Shown: piece by piece, positions 26,791 to 35,256 of the stretch | Layout of the letters: each line of letters starts with the position of its first letter | How positions within the stretch are numbered: position 1 is the first letter of the stretch | NCBI GenBank assembly: GCA_949298955.1 | Contig: CASFYQ010000003.1 | Span: 1-64,000, forward strand | DNA from: an uncultured Bacteroidales bacterium | Lineage (GTDB): Bacteria > Bacteroidota > Bacteroidia > Bacteroidales > Barnesiellaceae | Length of the DNA: 64,000 nucleotides | Direction: 5' to 3' | Position numbers and translations under genes: made by a program | The notes under the pieces: generated by a model | The model's database searches: none | What the model was told of the DNA's origin: nothing | What the model saw: only the letters and a program-made list of their open reading frames with translations

Positions 26791-28689
26791 ATGGATAAGA
26801 ACACGATTTTAGGTCTTGTACTGATGATTGTGGTCGTGCTGCTCTTCTCGTGGTGGATGCAGCCTACACCCGAGCAGTTGGAAGCTCAACGTCGGTACAA
26901 CGATTCCATTGCTGCCGTCGAGGCAGAACGCATGGCCGAGGCCGCTTTGGCAGCTGCTCCGGCCCAGTCCGATACCCTTTCTCCCGAAATGGCCGACTCG
27001 CTCAAACAAGCCGGTTTGGTGGCCCAATTCGGCGAGTTCGCTTCTTGTGCCGAGGGTACCGAAGAGTTTACGACTCTCTCCAACAACAAGGTAACGCTGA
27101 AGTTTTCCAATAAGGGCGGCCGACTTTATGAAGCCGTACTTAATGATTACATGGCCTACGATTCGACACAGGTGACTCTCTTTACCGGCGACGAAAACGA
27201 CTATGGCTTTATCGTGCGTACCAATGCCCGGGTAATCGATACCCGCGACTTGTATTTCGAGCCGGTAGTCAACGACAGCACGGTCGACATGACCCTTACG
27301 CTCGCCAACGGCAGTTGCCTGGGAATCCGTTATACTTTGCCCGAAGACAGCTATATGCTCAAAATGGATATTTGGCAGAAAGACATGGATCGGGTGATTC
27401 CTTCGAGTGTGGTCTATTGGGATTTCATGTGGAACCAGAAAATGCGCCGTCAGGAGCAAGGCCGTATGTTTGAGGAACGCAACAGTGCCCTTTATTTCAA
27501 ATATACGGGCGACGATGTGGAGCATCTGAGCGAATCGGGGCACGACGAAGAGAAGGCTACCACCAGTCTTAAATGGATAGGTTTCAAGAACCAGTTCTTC
27601 TCGACCGCCATTATCGCCGACGGCAAATTCAACGATGGAGCTTTCACCTCGCAGGCTCTCGAAGAGGACAAGTATCTGAAACTGTTCCATGCCGAGAGTA
27701 CCATCGACTACGACTCGAAAGAGCCGCAGGTTGCCGGATTCAATATTTTCCTCGGCCCCAACTCTTATCCGCTTCTGTCGTCGTATGACGATGGCCGCTC
27801 GGGCGACGACTCGCTCGACCTCGACAAACTCGTGCCGCTGGGCTATAAGTTCTTCCGTTGGATCAACACCCTCATTGTAATCCCGGTGTTCACTTTCTTG
27901 GGTAAGTTTTTCAGCAACTATGGTGTCATCATTTTGCTGTTGACGATATTCATCAAACTCGTGCTGTTCCCCTTCACCTATAAGTCATACAAGTCGCAGG
28001 CTCGCATGCGGGTGCTCGCTCCGCAAATCAAGGAGATTAATGACAAATATCCGGGACAGGAAAACGCTCTCGAACGTCAACGCCTCACGATGGACCTGTA
28101 TAGCAAGGCCGGTGTCAATCCCATGGGCGGGTGTTTGCCGTTGCTGGTGCAGATGCCTATCCTTATTGCCATGTTCACCTTCTTCCCCTCGTCGATCGAG
28201 TTGCGGGGCGAATCGTTCCTGTGGGCCAAAGACCTCTCGACCTACGACGCTATCGTTAGTTGGGATACCTACATACCGCTCATCACGCCTTACTTTGGCA
28301 ACCACATCAGTCTCTTCTGCTTGTTGATGACCATCACCAACTTGATTTACACCAAAATCAATATGCAGAATACGGCCGGTCAGCAACAGATGCCCGGTAT
28401 GAAATTCATGATGTACCTCATGCCCATCATGTTCCTGGTATTCTTCAACAACTACTCGGCCGGTTTGAGCTACTACTATTTCCTCTCACTGCTCATTACC
28501 ATTATCCAGACTTACGCTTTCCGTAAGTGTATCAACGAAGAGAAGGTATTGGCCGAGTTGAAAGAGAACCAGAAGAAACCTCGCAAGAAGAGCGGTTTCA
28601 TGGCTCGTCTCGAAGAAGCTCAACGCCAGCAACAGGCTGCCTTGCGCGAACAACAGAAACAGCGCGCCAAACAACAACGTCGCCGATAA
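26791..28689 (+). CDS. yidC: Membrane protein insertase YidC
   Basis: 632 residues. N-terminal helix TILGLVLMIVVVLLFSWWM, then a large periplasmic P1 domain (about 90-350), then the conserved insertase core with helices beginning FFRWINTLIVIPVFTFLGKFF and containing FTYKSYKSQARMRVLAPQI and NPMGGCLPLLVQMPI. The C-terminal tail is basic and Gln-rich (QQKQRAKQQRRR), likely contacting ribosomes. It inserts proteins in the inner membrane with or without SecYEG. Closed by two successive hairpins. Confidence 0.97.
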   Translation: MDKNTILGLVLMIVVVLLFSWWMQPTPEQLEAQRRYNDSIAAVEAERMAEAALAAAPAQSDTLSPEMADSLKQAGLVAQFGEFASCAEGTEEFTTLSNNKVTLKFSNKGGRLYEAVLNDYMAYDSTQVTLFTGDENDYGFIVRTNARVIDTRDLYFEPVVNDSTVDMTLTLANGSCLGIRYTLPEDSYMLKMDIWQKDMDRVIPSSVVYWDFMWNQKMRRQEQGRMFEERNSALYFKYTGDDVEHLSESGHDEEKATTSLKWIGFKNQFFSTAIIADGKFNDGAFTSQALEEDKYLKLFHAESTIDYDSKEPQVAGFNIFLGPNSYPLLSSYDDGRSGDDSLDLDKLVPLGYKFFRWINTLIVIPVFTFLGKFFSNYGVIILLLTIFIKLVLFPFTYKSYKSQARMRVLAPQIKEINDKYPGQENALERQRLTMDLYSKAGVNPMGGCLPLLVQMPILIAMFTFFPSSIELRGESFLWAKDLSTYDAIVSWDTYIPLITPYFGNHISLFCLLMTITNLIYTKINMQNTAGQQQMPGMKFMMYLMPIMFLVFFNNYSAGLSYYYFLSLLITIIQTYAFRKCINEEKVLAELKENQKKPRKKSGFMARLEEAQRQQQAALREQQKQRAKQQRRR

Positions 28690-28711
28690 GCGCATAGATA
28701 TTTTTATCGAA

Positions 28712-28744
28712 GAGGCGCCTTCCCGAGTTGGGGGCGCCTCTTTT
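28712..28744 (+). terminator. Terminator after yidC
   Basis: GAGGCGCC at 28712-28719 pairs with GGCGCCTC at 28733-28740, followed by TTTT. Confidence 0.8.
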
Positions 28745-28783
28745 AGCTTGTGGCGTTTATTGTTTCCTGAACAAAACGGGAAA

Positions 28784-28819
28784 GGCTTCCGTGCTCCCCT
28801 TGGGTGGGGCACGGAAGCC
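28784..28819. terminator. Bidirectional terminator between yidC and ilvC
   Basis: GGCTTCCGTGC at 28784-28794 pairs with GCACGGAAGCC at 28809-28819, with inner C/G pairs. TTTT follows on the plus strand. It lies 33 bases beyond the ilvC stop and probably ends the ilv operon transcript. Confidence 0.75.
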
Positions 28820-28851
28820 TTTTGCTGTATCAAATTTAACCTGTGGTGCGA

Positions 28852-29898
28852 TTAGTTGTTTTCGGGACGCAGTTTGCGCACCGTAACGCCGGCCTGCCAC
28901 ATTTCGCTCTCGCGCAACTCCTTCAACTCCCGGTTCAGACCCTCGCGGTAACCCTCCTTGCTGTTGGTGTCGATTGAGCGTTGAGCCTCGTTGCCTTTGG
29001 CCACCTCGTCATACAGCTCCTCGAATACCGGCTTGGTGGCATCGCGGAACCGTTTCCACCAGTCGAGGGCTCCCCGTTGGGCGGTAGTCGAGCAGTTGGC
29101 ATACATCCAGTCCATGCCGTTCTCGGCTACGAGCGGCATGAGCGACTGGGTGAGTTCTTCGATGGTTTCGTTGAAGGCCTCCGATGGGCTGTGGCCGTGA
29201 GCCCGCAGTGTGTCGTACTGGGCGGCAAAGATGCCTTGGATAGCCCCCATGAGGGTACCGCGTTCGCCGGTGAGGTCGGAGTAAACCTCGCGTTTGAAAG
29301 TCGTCTCGAACAGGTAGCCCGAACCTACTCCGATACCCAGTGCCAATACTTTTTCTGTTGCGTGCCCGGTCGCATCTTGGAATACAGCGTAGCTCGAATT
29401 GAGGCCGCGCCCTTGCAGGAACATGCGGCGCAGGCTTGTGCCCGAGCCTTTGGGAGCCACCAATACCACGTCGACATCGGCAGGAGGCACGATGCCGGTA
29501 CGTTCTTTATAGGTGATGGCAAAGCCGTGCGAGAAATAGAGCGTTTTGCCGGCGGTGAGATGTTTTTTCACCTGAGGCCAAACCTCGATTTGTGCGGCGT
29601 CGGAGAGCAGGTACTCGATAATCGTGCCGCGTTGGCAAGCCTCTTCGATTTCGAAGAGCGTCTCGCCGGGTACCCAGCCATCGGCTACGGCTTTGTCCCA
29701 CGTCTTGGAATTTTTACGCTGTCCTACGATTACGTTGAAACCGTTGTCACGCAGGTTCATGCTCTGTCCCGGGCCTTGCACGCCATATCCGATGACGGCG
29801 ATGGTTTCGTTTTTGAGTACTTCTCTTGCTTTTTCCAAGGGAAATTCTTCGCGGGTAACTACCTTCTCGTCAACACCGCCAAAATTCATGATAGCCAT
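28852..29898 (-). CDS. ilvC: Ketol-acid reductoisomerase
   Basis: 348 residues; isomerises and reduces acetolactate/acetohydroxybutyrate with NAD(P)H in valine and isoleucine synthesis. The Rossmann motif is GYGVQGPGQ at 37-45, followed by VIVGQRKNSKTW, whose Arg-Lys-Ser cluster suggests NADPH use. Later motifs include LVAPKGSGTSLRR and DLTGERGTLMGAIQG, the metal-binding D and E region. Last gene of the ilvD-ilvB-ilvN-thioesterase-ilvC operon, 22 bases after the thioesterase. Confidence 0.97.
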   Translation of the reverse strand: MAIMNFGGVDEKVVTREEFPLEKAREVLKNETIAVIGYGVQGPGQSMNLRDNGFNVIVGQRKNSKTWDKAVADGWVPGETLFEIEEACQRGTIIEYLLSDAAQIEVWPQVKKHLTAGKTLYFSHGFAITYKERTGIVPPADVDVVLVAPKGSGTSLRRMFLQGRGLNSSYAVFQDATGHATEKVLALGIGVGSGYLFETTFKREVYSDLTGERGTLMGAIQGIFAAQYDTLRAHGHSPSEAFNETIEELTQSLMPLVAENGMDWMYANCSTTAQRGALDWWKRFRDATKPVFEELYDEVAKGNEAQRSIDTNSKEGYREGLNRELKELRESEMWQAGVTVRKLRPENN

Positions 29899-29920
29899 GT
29901 CTTTTTTTGTTTTGAGGTTA

Positions 29921-30694
29921 TTATTGTATTTGTCTGTCTCTGAAAATAATGCGTCCTTTGCAGTATATCGTTTGGTCGTCGCGCACCTCTAAGGCAAAGT
30001 TGTCGGGAGCTTCCTCTTCTTTGAGCAGTTGTAGCGGGGTGCCGTATCGGGCCTCGCTGGCATAGCTAATCTCGAAGCGGTGTATCCGTTGGCGGTCATA
30101 TCGATCGAGAGGGAAGAGATTGAGCAGGTGCTCGATGTATTTCACACTGTTGACATGCCGGTTAAGGTCTATGTCGATGTAGTTTGCCCGGTGCGTGTGT
30201 GGCTGGTCGTCGTGCACGTCGCGCACCCGCGACTGGCGGGCAATGGGGCAGGGGCGGTCGGAGACGTTGCGGGCAATGTGCTCAAACTGGCCGATGTCGA
30301 CCGATGTCCGGGTGTCGAGATCGATGACTACCCATATCGTGCGGGCATATCCGCAGGGAGTACCGTTTTCCCCGCAGATGGCAAAGTTGCGCGACGAGAA
30401 ATGCTTGTTGTACCCCTCTATCCAGGTCTCGAGAGTATAGTGCTCGTTGATGAGCGGGTAACGGGTCATTTCGATACTCAGGCGCGAGAGTACCCACATC
30501 TGTTTGTCTTTGATGAGGGTGCTGTATCCTACTTCCCACGATTCGGCGTGCAGGGTTGCTACTTCGAGTATTCGTTTAGCCAGCAGCGGCAGGGGCAGTT
30601 CCTGCTGGGCGTTTCCTTCGGCCGGTTCTACCGTGTAGCTGTGGGCATAGACGGCTTCTGTCCGGGAATCCGGTAGTTCTTGATTTTCTTTCAT
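29921..30694 (-). CDS. Acyl-ACP thioesterase
   Basis: 257 residues with two hotdog domains of the acyl-ACP thioesterase family. Recognisable pieces are WVLSRLSIEMTRYP and, in the second half, IDLNRHVNSVKYIEHLL, the D-x-N-x-H-x-N pattern holding the catalytic Asn and His. It releases fatty acids from acyl carrier protein. It lies inside the branched-chain amino acid operon, overlapping the ilvN stop (ATGA); this placement is common in Bacteroidales and may link keto-acid-derived branched fatty acids to the pathway, which is inference. Confidence 0.85.
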   Translation of the reverse strand: MKENQELPDSRTEAVYAHSYTVEPAEGNAQQELPLPLLAKRILEVATLHAESWEVGYSTLIKDKQMWVLSRLSIEMTRYPLINEHYTLETWIEGYNKHFSSRNFAICGENGTPCGYARTIWVVIDLDTRTSVDIGQFEHIARNVSDRPCPIARQSRVRDVHDDQPHTHRANYIDIDLNRHVNSVKYIEHLLNLFPLDRYDRQRIHRFEISYASEARYGTPLQLLKEEEAPDNFALEVRDDQTIYCKGRIIFRDRQIQ

Positions 30695-31236
30695 AGTTGG
30701 TTTTGTCGATATTGTTGTTCTTGTAAAAATAGACTTACGTGTTCGACCGTCGACTTGGTGATGGCTATGCGCCCCGACCGTACGAATTGCATCACCTCAT
30801 ACCGGCTCAACTCTTCGAACAGCGCTTGTGTCTCGTCGGTATGCCCCGATTTTTCGATAACCGTGTAGATGCGGTTTACTTCGAGAATGCGGGCGTTGTG
30901 TTTCCGCACCAACTCCTCGATATGCTTGTCGTCGAGCAGTTTGTCGGTAGGGACTTTGTAGAGGGCAACTTCTTGGAACACGATTTCGTCGTCGGTGTAG
31001 AAGAAAGCCCGCAGCACGTCGATGCGTTTTTCGATTTGCTTGACCAGTTTCTTCATCGTCTCCCGGTCGCTGTATGTGGTGATGGTAAACTTGTGTACTC
31101 CCTCGATAGCCGAAGCCGATACCGACAGGCTCTCGATGTTGAGCTGGCGTCGGGTGAAGATAATCGAGATTTGATTGAGCAGGCCAACCTGGTTCTCGGA
31201 GTAAACCGTTACGGTGTATAAAGTCTTGTCGGTCAT
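30691..31236 (-). CDS. ilvN: Acetolactate synthase small (regulatory) subunit
   Basis: 181 residues from the ATG at 31236; the frame is open 16 codons further but those overlap the ilvB end. The ACT domain starts LYTVTVYSENQVGLLNQISI and includes NIESLSVSAS, the valine-binding part. A longer C-terminal domain (LYKVPTDKLLDDKHIEELVR) completes the usual two-domain form. It binds the large subunit and confers feedback control by valine. Seven bases from ilvB; overlaps the thioesterase gene. Confidence 0.95.
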   Translation of the reverse strand: MTDKTLYTVTVYSENQVGLLNQISIIFTRRQLNIESLSVSASAIEGVHKFTITTYSDRETMKKLVKQIEKRIDVLRAFFYTDDEIVFQEVALYKVPTDKLLDDKHIEELVRKHNARILEVNRIYTVIEKSGHTDETQALFEELSRYEVMQFVRSGRIAITKSTVEHVSLFLQEQQYRQNQL

Positions 31237-31243
31237 AGAATTT

Positions 31244-32953
31244 TCAATATTTTTCGGTGGCGTTAAGCATGATGTCCGTGACACAGGCTCCGGCGGGGGT
31301 CATGGGGAATACCATGCCGTCGGGGTCGATTTGCACGTCGAGCAGATAGGCTCCGTGGTGGGCGAGCATGCGCGATATGGCGTTGTTGAGCTCGTCGCGA
31401 CTTGTTACTCGTTCGCCGGCAATGCCATAGGCTGCGGCCACTTGGGTAAAGTCGGGATTCAGCATGGGAGTTTCGGAGTAGCGGTGGTCGAAAAAGAGGG
31501 CTTGCCACTGGCGCACCATGCCTAAGAAATTGTTGTTGAGAAGTATGATTTTCACATCTATGCCATATTGCATGATGGTGCCCAACTCCTGTATCGTCAT
31601 TTGTAGGCCGCCGTCGCCGGTAAAGAAGCACACCGTGCGGTCGGGGCAGCCTATTTTTGCCCCAATGGCAGCGGGCAGGCCGAAGCCCATCGTACCCAGA
31701 CCGCCCGAGGTGACGATGCTGCGCGGACGTTTGAAGCGGTAGTAGCGGGCCGAGAGCATTTGGTTTTGCCCTACGTCGGTTACCAGAATGCTGTCGTTGC
31801 CTGTGGCCTCCGATACCTTGCGGGCTACCTCGCCCATGTTCATCAGTGGTTTTTGTGGGTGGATTTCGGGCTCGATTACCTTGATGCGTTCCACCTCTTC
31901 GCAGGCGGCAAACGATTCGAGCCACTCGGTGTGGCGGGCGGGGTTCACTTGCGGGAGCAGTGCTTGCAGCACGGCCCGGGCGTCGCCCAGTACCGACACG
32001 TCGCATTTCACGTTTTTGTTGAACTCCGACGGGTCGATGTCGATGTGGATAATCCGGGCTTGACGGGCATACCGGTTTACGTCGCCCGTTACCCGGTCGT
32101 CAAACCGCATGCCTATGGCGATGAGCAGGTCGCACTCGTTGGTCTTGATGTTGGAGGCTATGCTGCCGTGCATGCCCAGCATGCCTTTGTAGAGCGGGTG
32201 GTCGGTGGGCATGGCCGAGAGTCCCAGCAAGGTGCAGCCTACGGGTATGTCGGCTTTCTCGGCCAGTTCGGCCAGTTCGGCTTCGGCTTGGGCGAGTATC
32301 ACCCCTTGTCCGGCGAGGATAAAGGGCTTGTGTGCCTGGTTGATGAGTTGGGCGGCCGCTTCGATTTCGGCAGCCTTGATGGCCGGGTAGGGGTTGTAGC
32401 TGCGAATAAACTGGCAAGGCCGGTAGCCAAATTCGGTCAATCCCGTTTGAGCGTCTTTGGCAATGTCGAGAACTACCGGGCCGGGCCGTCCGTTGCCGGC
32501 GATGTAAAAGGCTCGGGCCACGGCCCAGGCGATTTCTTCGCTGGAACGTATTTGATAGCTCCATTTGGTTACCGGCTGGGTGATGCCCACGACGTCGGTT
32601 TCCTGGAAAGCATCAGACCCCAGTAGCGACGAGCCCACCTGTCCTGTAATGACGATGAGCGGCGTGCTGTCCATCATGGCATCGGACAGGCCGGTGATGA
32701 TGTTGGTTGCCGCCGGCCCCGAGGTGACTATCACCACACCTGTTTTTCCCGATACCCGGGCATATCCCTGGGCGGCGTGGGTGGCACCCTGTTCGTGGCG
32801 CACGAGTATGTGGCTTATTTGGTCACGATAGTGGTAAAGCACGTCGAATACCGGCATGATGGCTCCGCCCGGATACCCGAATATATATTCTGTATGTTCT
32901 GCAATCAAAGCTCTGATGAGCGCTTCGGCTCCGCTTATTTTCTCTTTTGCCAT
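31244..32953 (-). CDS. ilvB: Acetolactate synthase large (catalytic) subunit
   Basis: 569 residues from the ATG at 32953. Thiamine diphosphate enzyme condensing pyruvate with pyruvate or 2-ketobutyrate. The N-terminal ThDP-binding part has FGYPGGAIMPVFDVLY and the catalytic Glu in RHEQGATHAAQGYAR; the central FAD domain follows; the C-terminal part carries GDGGLQMTIQELGT through LNNN, the Mg-ThDP motif. Second gene of the operon, 20 bases after ilvD. Confidence 0.97.
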   Translation of the reverse strand: MAKEKISGAEALIRALIAEHTEYIFGYPGGAIMPVFDVLYHYRDQISHILVRHEQGATHAAQGYARVSGKTGVVIVTSGPAATNIITGLSDAMMDSTPLIVITGQVGSSLLGSDAFQETDVVGITQPVTKWSYQIRSSEEIAWAVARAFYIAGNGRPGPVVLDIAKDAQTGLTEFGYRPCQFIRSYNPYPAIKAAEIEAAAQLINQAHKPFILAGQGVILAQAEAELAELAEKADIPVGCTLLGLSAMPTDHPLYKGMLGMHGSIASNIKTNECDLLIAIGMRFDDRVTGDVNRYARQARIIHIDIDPSEFNKNVKCDVSVLGDARAVLQALLPQVNPARHTEWLESFAACEEVERIKVIEPEIHPQKPLMNMGEVARKVSEATGNDSILVTDVGQNQMLSARYYRFKRPRSIVTSGGLGTMGFGLPAAIGAKIGCPDRTVCFFTGDGGLQMTIQELGTIMQYGIDVKIILLNNNFLGMVRQWQALFFDHRYSETPMLNPDFTQVAAAYGIAGERVTSRDELNNAISRMLAHHGAYLLDVQIDPDGMVFPMTPAGACVTDIMLNATEKY

Positions 32954-32973
32954 AATTGTGTTGTAGATAGAGG

Positions 32974-34800
32974 TTAGATGATACGCACGGCGCCTTTGTC
33001 GGCCGAGCTTACCAGGGCTGCATAGGCTTGCAAGGCTTTCGATATGTGGCGATTCTGCCGCCGGGGGGTGAATGCCTCTTTGCCTCGGGCCAACTCTTCG
33101 GTGCGGCGGCATTCCAGTTCGGCATTGTCGACCAGCAGTTCGATGCGGCGTTGCGGTATGTCTATCTCGATGAGGTCGCCGTCGCGCACGAGTCCGATGT
33201 TGCCTCCGGCAGCGGCTTCGGGCGAGATATGGCCGATTGACAGCCCCGAGGTCCCTCCCGAGAAACGTCCGTCGGTGATGAGGGCGCAGACCTGCCCCAA
33301 GTGTTTCGATTTGATGTAGGAGGTGGGGTAGAGCATTTCCTGCATGCCGGGGCCGCCTTTGGGCCCTTCGTGGGTGATGACAACGACGTCGCCGCTCTCG
33401 ACTTTCCCGCCGAGTATTCCTTCGCAGGCTTCTTCTTGCGACTCGAATACTTTGGCCCGGCCTTTGAATTGGAATATCTTTTCGTCTACACCGGCTGTCT
33501 TGACGATGCAGCCGTCTTGGGCTATGTTGCCGAAGAGTACGGCCAGACCTCCGTCTTTTACATAGGCGTGCTCGAAATCTCTGATGCAGCCCGTGTTACG
33601 GTCGGTGTCGAGTGTGGCGTAGTAGTTTTCTTGTGACCCCAATACCAGGTTGAAGCGGTTGCCCGGTGCGCTGAGCCACAGCCGTTCGGCTTCCGGGGGG
33701 CAGATTCCGTTGCGTATCGCACAGGCCTCGATAGCCTGGGCCAAACTCTGGCGGTCGACCCGGTGTACGGTGGTGTCGATAAGTCCTTTGTCGGCCAATA
33801 TGGCCAGAATCGAGAGGATACCGCCTGCCCGGTTTACATCTTGTATGTGGTAGTGTGAGTTGGGGGCTACCTTGCAAAGCACGGGCGACCGGCGCGAAAG
33901 CTGGTCGATGTCGCTTATTGTGAAATCGACGCCTGCTTCGTGGGCGATAGCCAGCAGGTGCAGCACCGTGTTGGTCGAACCACCCATGGCGATGTCGAGC
34001 GTCATGGCGTTGAGGAAAGCCGCACGGGTAGCTATCGAGCGGGGCAATACGCTCTCGTCGCCGTCGCGGTAGTAGGCATAGCTGTTCTCTACGATTTGCC
34101 GGGCAGCCTCGACAAAAAGTTGTTCGCGGTTTCGGTGAGTCGCCACAATGGTACCGTTGCCTGGCAGAGCCAGCCCGATTGCCTCGTTGAGGCAGTTCAT
34201 CGAGTTGGCTGTGAACATGCCCGAGCAGGAACCACACGTGGGACAGGCCGAAAGTTCTATCCGCCGCACCCGCTCGTCGTCGATGCTCTCGTCGGCCGAT
34301 TCGACCATAGCATCAATCAGGTCGAGTCCCCGACCGTCGAGGTTCCCGGCCTCCATAGGCCCACCCGAAACAAAGATGGTGGGGATATTTAACCGCATGG
34401 CCGCCATAAGCATGCCCGGCGTGATTTTGTCGCAGTTGCTGATGCACACCATGGCATCGGCCTTGTGGGCGTTGACCATATACTCCACGCTGTCGGCGAT
34501 GAGGTCGCGCGAAGGCAGCGAGTAGAGCATGCCGTCGTGGCCCATGGCTATGCCGTCGTCGATGGCGATGGTGTTGAACTCGGCGGCAAAGCAGCCCAGT
34601 TTCTCGATTTCCTGTTTCACCCGTTGACCTATCTCATGCAGGTGCACGTGACCCGGTACGAACTGGGTGAACGAGTTGACGACAGCGATGATGGGACGGC
34701 CCATCTCCTCGGCTTTCATGCCGTTGGCTCTCCACAAGGCCCTGGCTCCGGCCATTCGCCGTCCGGTCGTACTGGTTGCACTTCGTAACTGATGTTTCAT
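32974..34800 (-). CDS. ilvD: Dihydroxy-acid dehydratase
   Basis: 608 residues, an Fe-S dehydratase making 2-keto acids for valine, isoleucine and leucine. Motifs: [16 protein letters not shown] and [20 protein letters not shown] hold the cluster cysteines, and [20 protein letters not shown] lies near the C-terminus. Normal length. First structural gene of the ilv operon and directly downstream of the leader peptide and attenuator. Confidence 0.97.
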   Translation of the reverse strand: MKHQLRSATSTTGRRMAGARALWRANGMKAEEMGRPIIAVVNSFTQFVPGHVHLHEIGQRVKQEIEKLGCFAAEFNTIAIDDGIAMGHDGMLYSLPSRDLIADSVEYMVNAHKADAMVCISNCDKITPGMLMAAMRLNIPTIFVSGGPMEAGNLDGRGLDLIDAMVESADESIDDERVRRIELSACPTCGSCSGMFTANSMNCLNEAIGLALPGNGTIVATHRNREQLFVEAARQIVENSYAYYRDGDESVLPRSIATRAAFLNAMTLDIAMGGSTNTVLHLLAIAHEAGVDFTISDIDQLSRRSPVLCKVAPNSHYHIQDVNRAGGILSILAILADKGLIDTTVHRVDRQSLAQAIEACAIRNGICPPEAERLWLSAPGNRFNLVLGSQENYYATLDTDRNTGCIRDFEHAYVKDGGLAVLFGNIAQDGCIVKTAGVDEKIFQFKGRAKVFESQEEACEGILGGKVESGDVVVITHEGPKGGPGMQEMLYPTSYIKSKHLGQVCALITDGRFSGGTSGLSIGHISPEAAAGGNIGLVRDGDLIEIDIPQRRIELLVDNAELECRRTEELARGKEAFTPRRQNRHISKALQAYAALVSSADKGAVRII

Positions 34801-34810
34801 ATACTTTTCT

Positions 34811-34848
34811 CAAAAAATAAAACCTTTCCGCCGACGTGGAAAGGTTTT
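34811..34848 (-). terminator. Attenuator terminator of the ilv operon
   Basis: On the minus strand AAAACCTTTCC (plus 34838-34848) pairs with GGAAAGGTTTT (plus 34819-34829) around an 8-base loop and is followed by TTTTTT (34812-34817). It lies between the leader peptide gene and ilvD, ending 11 bases before the ilvD ATG. Its 5' arm can alternatively pair with GTGGAAAGG just after the leader stop codon (plus 34892-34900), which would prevent termination. Confidence 0.85.
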
Positions 34849-34904
34849 ACAATTACTCTTTTTTACAACTATGAATAAGTAACTACATACGCCTTTCCAC
34901 CTTA
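34836..34904 (-). promoter_or_regulatory. ilv antiterminator alternative pairing
   Basis: GTGGAAAGG (minus strand, plus 34892-34900), which begins one base after the leader stop codon, is perfectly complementary over nine bases to CCTTTCCAC (minus strand, plus 34836-34844), the 5' arm of the terminator. The two structures are mutually exclusive. A ribosome that reaches the stop codon would cover the first segment and permit termination, while one stalled on scarce Ile/Leu/Val codons would leave it free. Confidence 0.8.
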
Positions 34905-34973
34905 TCGACTCACGACAATAAGTTCGCTAATAATGACCGATAGTGAAATGACTTGTAGTAACATAATAATCAT
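34902..34973 (-). CDS. ilv operon leader peptide (23 residues)
   Basis: ATG at 34973, TAA ending at 34902. The 23 residues include six Ile, four Leu and four Val (MIIMLLQVISLSVIISEL, then IVVSR). All three branched-chain amino acids made by the downstream operon are represented, the hallmark of transcription attenuation. It is preceded by a promoter at 34995-35026 and followed by alternative antiterminator/terminator structures. Too short for automatic gene calling. The regulatory interpretation follows the known E. coli ilvGMEDA logic; the sequence is not similar, only the design. Confidence 0.85.
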   Translation of the reverse strand: MIIMLLQVISLSVIISELIVVSR

Positions 34974-34994
34974 GCCATGTGTTTAATGGTATTG

Positions 34995-35026
34995 CAAATG
35001 TATAACTATTTTGCGATATAAACAAG
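34995..35026 (-). promoter_or_regulatory. ilv operon promoter
   Basis: The minus strand reads CTTG (35023-35026), 20 bases, TACATTTG (34995-35002), matching TTTG/TAnnTTTG with one mismatch. Transcription would start about 10-15 bases before the leader ATG at 34973. Confidence 0.7.
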
Positions 35027-35192
35027 TGTTTTGAAAGAAAAAATATATCTGTCGTTTAAATTTGATTTTGTTTGGTCTTTTTTTCAATCACAAAGAAATG
35101 CAGAGCACGATTTGCGGGCTGCGTGGCGGCCGGCGCAAACGGTCCGGTAAAGCATCTCGCCTGCAAATGGCGTGAATTGAAAAAATAAAGTG

Positions 35193-35200
35193 TATATTTG
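35193..35200 (+). promoter_or_regulatory. -7 element (TATATTTG) upstream of tamL
   Basis: A full TAnnTTTG match; no TTTG at the right distance. The rest of 35027-35192 holds only a GC-rich patch at about 35120-35155 with a weak TTTGCG/CGCAAA pairing. Confidence 0.4.
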
Positions 35201-35256
35201 CAATGTCTTATTGATTGCAGAAACAAATCGGTTTAATCCATTTTATTCGGGGAACA

